DNA from: Planotetraspora thailandica
GTDB taxonomy: Bacteria > Actinomycetota > Actinomycetes > Streptosporangiales > Streptosporangiaceae
Length of the DNA: 33,938 nt
Assembly (NCBI RefSeq): GCF_016863335.1
Contig: NZ_BOOR01000030.1
Location: 1 to 33,938, forward strand
Direction: 5' to 3'
The notes under the pieces were generated by a model. It was not told where the DNA came from, ran no database searches, and saw only the letters and a list, made by a program, of their open reading frames with translations. How positions within the stretch are numbered: the first letter of the stretch is position 1; each line of letters begins with the position of its first letter. The position numbers and the translations under genes are program-made. Shown piece after piece: positions 16,548-24,146 of this stretch.

Positions 16548-17516
16548 GTGGATGCCCTGTCCCACGTCCTGTCCCTGCTGGACGTCGAGAGCGCCTTACC
16601 CTCCCGCTTCGAGGTGGGAGGCCCGTGGGCGCTGAGATTCCCGGGAGGCTACCGGCACGCCAAGTTCGGCGTGGTGCTGGGCGGCTCCTGCTGGATCTCG
16701 CCGCTGGACGCCGAGCCCGCACTTCTGCGGCAGGGGGACTGCTGGATGGTCACCGGCGGCAGGCCGTACGTCATGTCCAGCGACCTCGAGACCAGGGCCG
16801 TCGACGCCGTGCCGGTGTTCATGGCCGCAGAGAGCATCGAGCGCGTCCGATACGGTGACGCGGCCGTCGACACCGTCCTCTTCGGCGGAGCGCTGACCTT
16901 CGACGAGAGCAGCGCGCGGCTGCTGCTGGAAATCCTGCCGGCGCTGCTGCACGTGCCCGCGGCGTCGGATCAGGCGGACGTGCTGCACATGGCGTTGCGG
17001 ATGCTCGCCCAGGAGACGGCGGCACCCGCGCTCGGCAGCGGTTTCATGACCCAGCGCGTCATCCACATGGTGTTCGTGCAGGCCCTGCGCATCTACGCGT
17101 CCACGACGGCCGCGGACGGGCGGCCTGCGGGCGGGTGGCTGAGCGCGCTGCTCGACCCGCAGATCGGCGGCGCGCTACGGCTGATTCACGAGGAGGCCGC
17201 GCGGAAATGGACGGTGGACGAGCTCGCCGCCTCCGTCGGCATGTCACGGTCGAGCTTCGCGGAGAAGTTCAAGACCGTCGTCGGGTCACCGCCGCTCGAC
17301 TACCTCATGCGCTGGCGCATGCACGCGGCCGGGCGGGAGCTGCGCGAGACCGACCGCACCGTCCACGCCATCGCCGGGCGGTGGGGTTACGGCTCCGAGA
17401 GCGCCTTCAGCAACGCGTTCAAGCGCGTCATGGGCAGCACGCCCCGCGACTACCGGAGCAGGCGCCCCCCTCAGCCTGCCGAGCCGTACGCGACCGCCAG
17501 TCCGTACCACTCCTGA
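16548..17516 (+). CDS. AraC-family regulator with Cupin_6-type N-terminal domain
   Basis: A 322-residue regulator. The N-terminal half has the Cupin_6 pattern (VDALSHVLSLLDVESALPSRFEVGGPWALRFPG, GDCWMVTGGRPYVM). The C-terminal 100 residues hold two HTHs (KWTVDELAASVGMSRSSFAEKFKTVVGSPPLDYLMRWRMHAAGRELRETDRTVHAIAGRWGYGSESAFSNAFKRVMGSTPRDYR), a classic AraC module. GTG 16548 was preferred over ATG 16452 or 16479 because it matches the family N-terminus and has CGGAG at good spacing. It most likely regulates the divergent aldo/keto reductase. Its 3' end overlaps the convergent lactonase gene by 46 bp. Confidence 0.85.
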   Translation: MDALSHVLSLLDVESALPSRFEVGGPWALRFPGGYRHAKFGVVLGGSCWISPLDAEPALLRQGDCWMVTGGRPYVMSSDLETRAVDAVPVFMAAESIERVRYGDAAVDTVLFGGALTFDESSARLLLEILPALLHVPAASDQADVLHMALRMLAQETAAPALGSGFMTQRVIHMVFVQALRIYASTTAADGRPAGGWLSALLDPQIGGALRLIHEEAARKWTVDELAASVGMSRSSFAEKFKTVVGSPPLDYLMRWRMHAAGRELRETDRTVHAIAGRWGYGSESAFSNAFKRVMGSTPRDYRSRRPPQPAEPYATASPYHS

Positions 17517-18331
17517 GCGGTGCCGCCGAAGACGGCCGCGCGCTCCCGCTCCGACAGCGAGGCAGTCAGCTCGCGGGCCAGCTCGACCACCTGCGCGTAG
17601 GAGGCGGCGAGCTCGCACACCGGCCAGTCGGAGCCGAACATCACCCGCTCCGGACCGAAGACGTCCAGGACGTGCGCGGCGTACGGCGCGAACTGCGGGG
17701 TCTCCCATTCCGTCCAGGACGCCTCGGTGACCAGCCCGGACAGCTTGCACGCGACGTTGGGCAGCTTGGCCAGCTCGGCGATCTCGCTCGCCCACGGCTC
17801 GAACTCGCCCGACGCGATGGGCGGCTTGGCGGCGTGGTCGAGCACGAAACGCAGGCCGGGCATGTCCGCGATCACCTGCCGGGCCGCCGGAAGCTGCGAC
17901 CCGAGAACGAGCACGTCGTAGACCAGGCCGGCCTCCTCGACGGCACGCAGGCCACGGAGCACGTCGGGCCGGGCGATCCACTCGGGATCGGGCTCGTCCT
18001 GCACCTGGTGGCGCAGGCCGACGAGCCGGTCGCCCCCGGTCGAGGCGCGCAGCGCCGCCACCTGGCCGGCCGTGTCGCCGGTGAGGTCGGCCCAGCCGAC
18101 GACCCCGGCGATCAGGCCGTCCGACTCCGCGGCCGTGGCCAGGAACTCCTCGGTCTCGACCACGTCGGAGACCGTCTGCACGAGCACCGTGCCCCGCACT
18201 CCCGCAGCGGCCGTCTCACGCCTGAGCTCCTCAAGCCCGTACGGCTTGCGTATCGGCGCCAGGGCCTCGCCCGACATCCAGGGATATTCCCGGTGAGTGG
18301 GGTCCCAGAGATGGTGGTGTGCGTCGATCAC
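17471..18331 (-). CDS. L-fucono-1,5-lactonase-type amidohydrolase
   Basis: A 286-residue amidohydrolase_2 (TIM-barrel) protein: VIDAHHHLWDPTHREYPWM with the metal-binding HxH, VVGWADL, VGLRHQVQDEPDPEW, FVLDHAAKPPI and FGSDWPVCELAA with the catalytic Asp. These match the L-fuconolactonase and L-rhamnonolactonase branch. It would open L-fucono-1,5-lactone to L-fuconate, the step after the aldo/keto reductase gene upstream. GTG 18331 has AGGAGGGC upstream. A 13-codon leader frame that begins in the last repeat unit of array 3 ends on a TGA overlapping this GTG, so translation may be coupled to it. Its 3' end overlaps the AraC gene tail to tail. Confidence 0.87.
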   Translation of the reverse strand: MIDAHHHLWDPTHREYPWMSGEALAPIRKPYGLEELRRETAAAGVRGTVLVQTVSDVVETEEFLATAAESDGLIAGVVGWADLTGDTAGQVAALRASTGGDRLVGLRHQVQDEPDPEWIARPDVLRGLRAVEEAGLVYDVLVLGSQLPAARQVIADMPGLRFVLDHAAKPPIASGEFEPWASEIAELAKLPNVACKLSGLVTEASWTEWETPQFAPYAAHVLDVFGPERVMFGSDWPVCELAASYAQVVELARELTASLSERERAAVFGGTAQEWYGLAVAYGSAG

Positions 18332-18369
18332 GTCACGCCCTCCTGTCGTCGCGCATGTCGGTTGTGCAT
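18328..18369 (-). CDS. Putative 13-residue leader ORF from the terminal repeat unit
   Basis: Starting at the ATG of the terminal repeat stub GTGATCATGCAC, this frame reads MHNRHARRQEGVT and stops at TGA 18330-18328, which overlaps the GTG start of the lactonase gene in a GTGA junction. The lactonase ribosome binding site lies inside the frame. Translation is unproven; no clear ribosome binding site precedes the ATG. Confidence 0.3.
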   Translation of the reverse strand: MHNRHARRQEGVT

Positions 18370-18481
18370 GATCACGCCCGGTGTTCTCGCAGGCCGGGCG
18401 GGCCGGGGCCGGACTTCTGCATGATCACGAACGGAGTCGTCCCAGGTCAGGCATGGCCCCGGCGAACTTCTGCATGATCAC
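18364..18481 (-). repeat. Array 3 of the 53-bp GTGATCATGCAG family (3 units)
   Basis: On the minus strand TGATCA cores lie at 18475, 18422 and 18369, exactly 53 bp apart, between the L-fucose dehydrogenase gene and the lactonase gene within one operon. The array begins 15 bp after the dehydrogenase stop and points the same way as transcription. The two full units encode MQKFAGAMPDLGRLRS and MQKSGPGPPGLREHRA, each exactly 16 codons to the next TGA. The distal unit is the stub GTGATCATGCAC. Confidence 0.9.
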
Positions 18482-18496
18482 GCGCAAAGGGGGCGC

Positions 18497-19411
18497 CTAG
18501 AGGGTCAGGAGCTCGGGCCAGAGGTCGTCGGGGATGGGCCGGCCGGTCAGGGACATGTTCTGCTCCACCTCGGTCGCCGACCGCATGCCCACGACGACCG
18601 TGGTCACCGCCGGATGCCGGAGGGGGAAGGCGAGCGCGGCCTGCGGCAACGTGACGCCGTGCCGCTCACACGCCCGGGCCATCTCCCTGGCCCGCTCGAG
18701 CAGCTCCGCCGGAGCCGGCGCGTAGTCGTAGGTTCCGCTCGGGTCGTGGGTGGCCAGCAGCCCGCTGTTGAAGACTCCCCCGACGAAGACGGAGACGCCG
18801 CGGTCCAGGCACAGCGGCAGCAGCTCCTCCTCGCCCGACCGGTCGAGCAGCGAATAGCGCCCGGCAAGCAGCACCACGTCGATGTCGGTTTCCCTGACGA
18901 GGTCGGTGAGCATCCGGGTCTGGTTCATCCCAGCGCCGATCGCCTTCACGACGCCCTCGGCGCGCAGCTCCGCCAGCGCCGGATACGCCTCGGAGAGGGC
19001 CTCCTTGTAGTGGGTGTCGGGGTCGTGGATGAGGGCGATGTCGACCGAGTCGACGCCGAGCCGCTCCAGCGACTCCTCCAGGGAGCGCCGCACGCCGTCG
19101 CGGGAGAAGTCCCAGACCCGCTTGTGCGTCGCCGGCACGTCGAAGCCCTGGTCGTCGCGCCCGCCGTCCGAGCTCGGCACCAGCAGCCGGCCGACCTTGG
19201 TGGAGACGACGTACTCCTCACGCGGCCGGTCCCGCAGCGCGGCGCCGAGCCGGCGCTCCGACAGGCCCAGGCCGTAATGGGGGGCGGTGTCGAAGTACCG
19301 GATGCCGGCGTCCCACGCGGCGTCGACGGCGGCGTGCGCCTCCTCGTCGGACAGGGCCGCGAAGAGGTTGCCGATCGGCGCGGAGCCGAAGCCGTACGGT
19401 GTCACGTTCAT
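18497..19411 (-). CDS. L-fucose (D-threo-aldose) 1-dehydrogenase-type aldo/keto reductase
   Basis: A 304-residue AKR. The tetrad is Asp41 and Tyr46 (FDTAPHYG), Lys72 (STKVG) and His129 (IALIHDPD). The opening VTPYGFGSAPIGNLFAALSDEEAHAAVDAAWDAGIRYFDTAPHYGLGLSERRLG is characteristic of D-threo-aldose/L-fucose dehydrogenases that oxidise the pyranose C1 to a lactone. ATG 19411 overlaps the mutarotase stop (ATGA), so the anomer-interconverting enzyme and the anomer-oxidising enzyme are coupled. The following 165 bp carry repeat array 3 before the lactonase gene. Confidence 0.87.
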   Translation of the reverse strand: MNVTPYGFGSAPIGNLFAALSDEEAHAAVDAAWDAGIRYFDTAPHYGLGLSERRLGAALRDRPREEYVVSTKVGRLLVPSSDGGRDDQGFDVPATHKRVWDFSRDGVRRSLEESLERLGVDSVDIALIHDPDTHYKEALSEAYPALAELRAEGVVKAIGAGMNQTRMLTDLVRETDIDVVLLAGRYSLLDRSGEEELLPLCLDRGVSVFVGGVFNSGLLATHDPSGTYDYAPAPAELLERAREMARACERHGVTLPQAALAFPLRHPAVTTVVVGMRSATEVEQNMSLTGRPIPDDLWPELLTL

Positions 19412-19713
19412 GGGAGCTCCCACACCATGTGCAGGCCGCCTGCCGCGGGGTCGAAGTCGGCGTCGAGGAGCAGGTTGATCCTTGCCTGCCACGCCTGGTC
19501 GGCCGGGTTGTCCCTGAGGAACTCCTGCAGCCGGGCGTAGTCCTCCACCTCGACGTAATGGAACAGGTCGAGGCCGTCGCGCCAGATCCGCCAGACGTGC
19601 ACGCCGCCCTCACGCAGGGCGGCGTCCAGATCCTCAGGGATCACCGCGTGGACCTTCTCGTACTCCTCGACGGCATCCGCTTTGAGCCGGGTGCGCAGAG
19701 CGATCCTCTGCAT
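19408..19713 (-). CDS. L-rhamnose/L-fucose mutarotase (RhaM-type)
   Basis: A 101-residue dimeric alpha/beta-barrel mutarotase. MQRIALRTRLKADAVEEYEKVHAVIPEDL has Tyr18 and His22 at the positions of the active-site residues of E. coli RhaM. The remainder (HVWRIWRDGLDLFHYVEVEDY, then NPADQAWQARINLLLDADFDP) fits the family. It speeds alpha/beta anomer exchange of a 6-deoxy sugar so that the dehydrogenase can use it. ATG 19713 has AGGGAG upstream. It lies 15 bp after the SDR gene and overlaps the dehydrogenase start. In this context L-fucose is the likely sugar. Confidence 0.88.
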   Translation of the reverse strand: MQRIALRTRLKADAVEEYEKVHAVIPEDLDAALREGGVHVWRIWRDGLDLFHYVEVEDYARLQEFLRDNPADQAWQARINLLLDADFDPAAGGLHMVWELP

Positions 19714-19728
19714 GGGGCGAACTCCCTG

Positions 19729-20481
19729 CTAGTTCGATCGAGGCCGGAGCCGCAGGCCCTGCATGCCGCCGTCGACGGCGATGGCCGTGCCGGTGGTTGC
19801 GGAGGCGAGCGGGCTGGCCAGGTAGGCGATGGCGTGGGCGATCTCCTGCGCGCTCACGAGGCGGCCCATGGGCTGGCGCTGTTCGAGCGCGGCACGCTCG
19901 GCGGCGGGGTCGGAGGCGGCGTCGAGCAGCCGGCCCACCCACGGGGTGTCCGCCGTACCCGGGTTGACGCAATTGACCCGAATGCCGTCATTGACGTGGT
20001 CTGCCGCCATCGCGAGGGTCAACGATAGTACGGCGCCCTTTGTGGCGCTGTAGAGCGCACGATTCGGCAGGCCCGCGGTCGCGGCGATCGAGCACGTGTT
20101 GACGATGGCCGCATGCTGCGACTCGCGCAGGTACGGCAGGGCCGCCCTGGCCACCCGGACCATGCCCACGACGTTGATGTCGAGGACCCGCAGCCACTCC
20201 TCGTCGGCGTTCGCCTCGATGGTTCCGGCCGCACCGACTCCGGCGTTGTTGACGACGATGTCGAGCCCGCCGAAGTGCTCGGCCGCGGCCGCGACAGCCG
20301 TACGGACCGAGGCGTCGTCGGTGACGTCGGCCTTCAGCCCGAGGAACGGCTCAGCGGGCGGGTTGACGTCGAGGCAGGCGACGCGGGCGCCGCGCTCGGC
20401 GAGCAGCGTGGCCGTGGCGAGGCCGATGCCCGACCCGCCTCCGGTCACCAGTACGGCCAGGCCGTCGAATTCTGTGCTCAT
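19729..20481 (-). CDS. 2-keto-3-deoxy-L-fuconate dehydrogenase-type SDR
   Basis: A 250-residue classical short-chain dehydrogenase with TGGGSGIG at 13-20, Asp at the end of beta-2 (CLDVN, NAD preference), NNAG at 78-81, Ser131, and Tyr144-x3-Lys148 (YSATK). The C-terminal GTAIAVDGGMQG is standard. In the L-fucose pathway this enzyme oxidises C4 of 2-keto-3-deoxy-L-fuconate to the 2,4-diketo acid. Specificity is inferred from its position between the fuconate dehydratase and mutarotase genes. ATG 20481 starts MSTEFDGLAVLVTGG, a normal SDR N-terminus; the 34-bp gap to the dehydratase gene holds only a weak GGGA-type ribosome binding site. Confidence 0.85.
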   Translation of the reverse strand: MSTEFDGLAVLVTGGGSGIGLATATLLAERGARVACLDVNPPAEPFLGLKADVTDDASVRTAVAAAAEHFGGLDIVVNNAGVGAAGTIEANADEEWLRVLDINVVGMVRVARAALPYLRESQHAAIVNTCSIAATAGLPNRALYSATKGAVLSLTLAMAADHVNDGIRVNCVNPGTADTPWVGRLLDAASDPAAERAALEQRQPMGRLVSAQEIAHAIAYLASPLASATTGTAIAVDGGMQGLRLRPRSN

Positions 20482-20515
20482 CGATACATCCCTGACATTG
20501 ATGGTGCGGCGCCGG

Positions 20516-21826
20516 TCACGCGGATCTCCAGGCGGGCCCGTCCGGATAGGAGTAGTCCGCGATGGACTCGGGACGCATGGTCGCGCTGAATCCCGGGGCG
20601 AGCGGCGTGCGGTAGGCGCCGTTCTCGATCACCACGGGGTCCACGAAGTGCTCATGGAGGTGGTCGACGTATTCGATGACCCGGTCGTCCATGGACCCGG
20701 TCACCGCGACGTAGTCGAACATCGACAGGTGCTGCACCAGCTCGCACAGGCCGACTCCGCCCGCGTGGGGGCAGACCGGGATGCCGAACTTGGCGGCGAG
20801 CAGCAGGATCGCGATGTTCTCGTTGACGCCGGCGACCCGGGCGGCGTCCAGCTGGAGGTAGGAGATGGCCCCCGACTGGAGCAGCTGCTTGAAGATCACC
20901 CGGTTCTGCACGTGCTCACCGGTGGCGACCTTGATGGGGGCGATCCCGCGCGCGATGGCCGCGTGGCCGAGCACGTCGTCGGGGCTCGTCGGCTCCTCGA
21001 CCCACCACGGATCGAACTCGGCGAGCGCGTTGACCCATTCGATGGCCGCACCGACGTCCCAGCGCTGGTTGGCGTCGATGGCGATGCGGAAGCCGGGGCC
21101 GCACACCTCGCGGGCGATGCGCATGCGGCGCACGTCGTCGGCGAGGTCGGCGCCCACCTTCAGCTTGATCTGCGTGAAGCCTTCCTGCATCGCCTCCTTG
21201 CAGAGGCGGCGCAGCTTCTCGTCGCTGTAGCCGAGCCAGCCGGGCGAGGTGGTGTATCCCGGGTAGCCGGTCTCCTTGAGCCGCTCGATCCGCTCGGCGC
21301 GGCCCGGCTCGGCCGCGCGCAGGATCGCGAGGGCCTCCTCACGGGTGAGCGCGTCGCTGAGATAGCGGAAGTCGACCAGGTCGACGATCTCCTCCGGCGA
21401 CATCTCGCTCAACAGCAGCCAGACCGGCTTGCCAGCGCGCTTGGCCTTCAGGTCCCACAGGGCGTTGACGACCGCGGAGATCGCCATGTGCATGACGCCC
21501 TTCTCCGGGCCGAGCCAGCGCAGCTGGGAGTCGCCCACCATGTCGCGGTAGATGGCGCCGACGTCGTCGACCGACCTGCCGAGCACGTACGGCTCCAGCG
21601 CCTTGATGGCCGCGGTCTGGATGTCGTTGCCGCGCCCGATCGTGAAGGCGAACCCGTGGCCTTCGGCCTCGCCGTCCCGCAGCACGACGTAGGCCGCCGA
21701 GTAGTCGGGATCGGGGTTCATCGCGTCGGATCCGTCGAGCTGCGCCGACGTCGGGAAACGGACGTCGTGGGTCTCCATCGCCGTGATCGCGGAAGCGCCC
21801 CGCGTCACGATCTGCCCGGCGGTCAT
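20516..21826 (-). CDS. L-fuconate dehydratase (enolase superfamily)
   Basis: A 436-residue enolase-superfamily enzyme of the mandelate racemase type. Catalytic and metal residues align at a constant offset of +3 with the numbering I recall for Xanthomonas L-fuconate dehydratase: Lys223 in KLKVG, Asp251 and Asn253 in DANQRW, Glu277 in WVEEP, Glu304 in TGEH, and His354 in CPHAGGVGL. It removes water from L-fuconate to give 2-keto-3-deoxy-L-fuconate. ATG 21826 overlaps the stop of the FAH-family gene (ATGA). This is the most diagnostic member of the operon and justifies the L-fucose assignment over L-rhamnose. Confidence 0.92.
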   Translation of the reverse strand: MTAGQIVTRGASAITAMETHDVRFPTSAQLDGSDAMNPDPDYSAAYVVLRDGEAEGHGFAFTIGRGNDIQTAAIKALEPYVLGRSVDDVGAIYRDMVGDSQLRWLGPEKGVMHMAISAVVNALWDLKAKRAGKPVWLLLSEMSPEEIVDLVDFRYLSDALTREEALAILRAAEPGRAERIERLKETGYPGYTTSPGWLGYSDEKLRRLCKEAMQEGFTQIKLKVGADLADDVRRMRIAREVCGPGFRIAIDANQRWDVGAAIEWVNALAEFDPWWVEEPTSPDDVLGHAAIARGIAPIKVATGEHVQNRVIFKQLLQSGAISYLQLDAARVAGVNENIAILLLAAKFGIPVCPHAGGVGLCELVQHLSMFDYVAVTGSMDDRVIEYVDHLHEHFVDPVVIENGAYRTPLAPGFSATMRPESIADYSYPDGPAWRSA

Positions 21827-22680
21827 GCCTGACCGACCGTCTGGCGCTGGCGGCCGAGCCCGTCGATCTCGAGCTCCATGACGTCGCCCTCGCGCAGGTA
21901 CGGGTGGTCGGGGAGGCCGAGCGCGACGCCGGCCGGGGTCCCGGTGTTGATCACGTCGCCCGGTTCGAGGACCATGAACCAGCTCAGGTAGCGGATGACC
22001 TCGGCCACATCGAAGATCATGTCCTTGGAGCCGCCGTTCTGGCGCACCTCGCCGTTGACCCACAGCCGCATGCCGAGGCTCTGGGGGTCGGCGACCTCGT
22101 CGGCCGTCACCAGCCACGGGCCCAGCGGGTTGAAGGTCTCACACGACTTGCCCTTGTCCCACTGGCCGCCGCGCTCGAGCTGGAACTCGCGCTCGGAGAC
22201 GTCGTTGGAGATCGCGTAGCCCGCGACGACGCCGAGCGCGTCCTCGCGAGACTCCAGGTAGCGGGCGGTCTTGCCGATCACGACGGCCAGCTCGACTTCC
22301 CAGTCGGTCTTCTCGCTTTTACGCGGGACCAGCACCTCGTCGAAAGGTCCGACGACTGTGCTGGAGTCCTTCATGAAGACCACCGGCTCGGCTGGAATGG
22401 CCGCTCCTGTCTCCTCAGCGTGGTCGCGGAAGTTGAGACCGATACACACGACCTTTCCCGGACGGGCGACCGGCGCCCCGATCCTCAGGCCCTCGGCGTC
22501 CAGCACCGGAAGGTCGCCCGACTCGAGCGCGGCGCGCACACGGTCAAGACCGTCATCGGCCAGAAACCGCCCGTCGAGGTCGGCTCCGCCCATGACGCCG
22601 GACAGGTCGCGAAGGCGGCCTTCATCGTCCAGCACGGCCGGAAGCTCCGCATCTTTGGGCCCAACCCGGAGCAGTTTCAC
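21823..22680 (-). CDS. 2,4-diketo-3-deoxy-L-fuconate hydrolase (FAH family)
   Basis: A 285-residue fumarylacetoacetase-fold hydrolase: [73 protein letters not shown] with metal-binding acids, [37 protein letters not shown], and [15 protein letters not shown]. In the L-fucose pathway this enzyme splits 2,4-diketo-3-deoxy-L-fuconate into pyruvate and L-lactate. GTG 22680 gives the usual KLLRVG opening and has GGGGG upstream; ATG 22692 is an in-frame alternative. First gene of the fucose operon. A palindrome sharing its core with the GntR operator abuts the start. Confidence 0.88.
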   Translation of the reverse strand: MKLLRVGPKDAELPAVLDDEGRLRDLSGVMGGADLDGRFLADDGLDRVRAALESGDLPVLDAEGLRIGAPVARPGKVVCIGLNFRDHAEETGAAIPAEPVVFMKDSSTVVGPFDEVLVPRKSEKTDWEVELAVVIGKTARYLESREDALGVVAGYAISNDVSEREFQLERGGQWDKGKSCETFNPLGPWLVTADEVADPQSLGMRLWVNGEVRQNGGSKDMIFDVAEVIRYLSWFMVLEPGDVINTGTPAGVALGLPDHPYLREGDVMELEIDGLGRQRQTVGQA

Positions 22681-22692
22681 CAAAGCCCCCAT

Positions 22693-22703
22693 ACATCCGA
22701 TGT
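22693..22703. promoter_or_regulatory. GntR-type operator core at the start of the L-fucose operon
   Basis: ACATC-C-GATGT is an 11-bp perfect palindrome immediately before the first gene. It has the same core (apart from the central base) as the 19-bp palindrome before the GntR regulator gene at 14607-14625. Confidence 0.6.
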
Positions 22704-22761
22704 TTTCTCAGGGAGACGATTCCCGACAGCCGGGTCCGATGTCAAGTGCGCGAACGCATAC

Positions 22762-22772
22762 ACATCCGATGA
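22762..22772. promoter_or_regulatory. Second GntR-type operator-like site
   Basis: ACATCCGATGA matches 10 of 11 bases of the core at 22693. It is 69 bp upstream of it. Both sites carry the same ATAC or ATACAC left flank, which also resembles the sequence before the 14607 site. Confidence 0.45.
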
Positions 22773-22824
22773 TCTGGGGAGGCTAGCGCCAATCGTGTCA
22801 CTTGGTCGCCACCCTCGGCATACC

Positions 22825-22853
22825 TTGACGCACTCCTCGAGGCCGTAATAGAA
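22825..22853 (+). promoter_or_regulatory. Predicted promoter of the P450 gene
   Basis: TTGACG at 22825-22830 and ATAGAA at 22848-22853 are separated by 17 bp. The -10 element overlaps the KstR-type box at 22849-22862, a normal geometry for repression. Confidence 0.5.
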
Positions 22854-22862
22854 CACGTTTCA
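22849..22862. promoter_or_regulatory. Perfect KstR-type operator upstream of the P450 gene
   Basis: TAGAACACGTTTCA satisfies TnnAACnnGTTnnA at all fixed positions and covers the predicted -10 region of the cytochrome P450 gene starting at 22934. Confidence 0.8.
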
Positions 22863-22933
22863 GTAAGCGCCCGCGCGCGCGATGCCTGGTGTATAACGAT
22901 CTTCCTGCCCCCACCTCCGACTCTAGGGGTCCC

Positions 22934-24133
22934 ATGGACATCAACCTTGTCGACCAGGACCATTACGCGAGCAGGGGAGCGCCGCACGATCAGTTCCGCT
23001 GGCTTCGCGACAACACTCCCGTCTTCTGGCACGAGGGAGACGCCGAGCGGGACTGGCCCGGATTCTGGGCGCTCACCAAGCACGAGGACGTCGTTCACGT
23101 CTCCCGCAACTCCGACCTGTTCTCCTCGGCCAAGAAGCTCGCCCTCTTCGACGAGATGCCCGAGGAACAGCGCGACCTCCAGCGCATGATGATGCTCAAC
23201 CAGGACCCGCCGGAGCACACCCGGCGGCGCTCGCTGGTCAACCGCGGATTCACCCCGCGCGCGATCAGCAAGCTCGAGGAGCACATCAGGGAGATCTGCC
23301 ACCAGCTCGTGGACGAGGCGAGGGACAAGCCCGAGGCCGACTTCGTCCGGGACTTCGCGGCCCCGCTTCCGCTCTACGTGATCTGCGAGCTGCTCGGCGC
23401 GCCACTCGAAGACCGGGACAAGATCTTCGAGTGGTCCAACCGCATGATCGGCGCCCAGGACCCCGACTACGCCGACCCGGACGAGGGACAGAACGCCGCC
23501 ATGGAGGTCTACTCGTACGCCAACGAGCTGGCCGCCGCCCGCAAGGACGACCCCCAGGACGACATCGTCACCAAGCTCCTCCAGCCGGCCGACAGCGGCG
23601 AGGTGCTGAGCGTGGACGAGTTCGACCTGTTCGTGCTGCTTCTGGTCGTGGCGGGCAACGAGACCACCAGGAACGCGGCGTCCGGCGGCATGCTCGCCCT
23701 CTTCGAGAACCCCGAGCAGTGGGCCAGGCTGGTGGCGGACCGCGCGCTGGCCGGCCCCGCCGCCGACGAGATCGTCCGGTGGGTCTCGCCCGTCAACCTC
23801 TTCCGGCGTACGGCCACGACGAACACGGTCGTCCGCGGCCAGGAGATCGCCGAGGGCGACAAGGTGGTCGTCTTCTACACCTCGGCCAACCGGGACGAGG
23901 ACGTGTTCCAGAACCCGGACGTCTTCGACATCGGCCGGACCCCCAACCCGCAGATCGGGTTCGGCGGCGGCGGCGCCCACTTCTGCCTGGGCAACCACCT
24001 GGCCAAGCTGGAGCTGAGGGTGCTCTTCGAGGTTCTGTCGGAGCGGATTCCCACCCTGCAGCAGGCCGGCGAGGCCACTCGCCTGAGGTCCAGCTTCATC
24101 AACGGCATCAAGACCCTCCCCGTCACCCTCTAA
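22934..24133 (+). CDS. CYP125/CYP142-like cytochrome P450 (steroid side-chain hydroxylase)
   Basis: A 399-residue soluble bacterial P450. The I-helix oxygen-binding motif is AGNETTRN from residue 240; the K-helix ExxR is Glu279-Arg282; the heme loop FGGGGAHFCLGNHLA has Cys351. The PPEHTRRRSLVNRGFTPRAI block, DPDYADPDEGQNAAMEVYSY, and NGIKTLP at the C-terminus recall CYP125 and CYP142, which hydroxylate the terminal carbon of cholesterol's side chain. I cannot decide between the two families. ATG 22934 is preferred; an in-frame GTG at 22889 would add 15 residues. A KstR-type box lies upstream. Likely electron donor: the ferredoxin at 32447. Repeat array 4 starts 13 bp after the stop. Confidence 0.9.
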   Translation: MDINLVDQDHYASRGAPHDQFRWLRDNTPVFWHEGDAERDWPGFWALTKHEDVVHVSRNSDLFSSAKKLALFDEMPEEQRDLQRMMMLNQDPPEHTRRRSLVNRGFTPRAISKLEEHIREICHQLVDEARDKPEADFVRDFAAPLPLYVICELLGAPLEDRDKIFEWSNRMIGAQDPDYADPDEGQNAAMEVYSYANELAAARKDDPQDDIVTKLLQPADSGEVLSVDEFDLFVLLLVVAGNETTRNAASGGMLALFENPEQWARLVADRALAGPAADEIVRWVSPVNLFRRTATTNTVVRGQEIAEGDKVVVFYTSANRDEDVFQNPDVFDIGRTPNPQIGFGGGGAHFCLGNHLAKLELRVLFEVLSERIPTLQQAGEATRLRSSFINGIKTLPVTL

Positions 24134-24146
24134 CCCCCCGTTGTGC

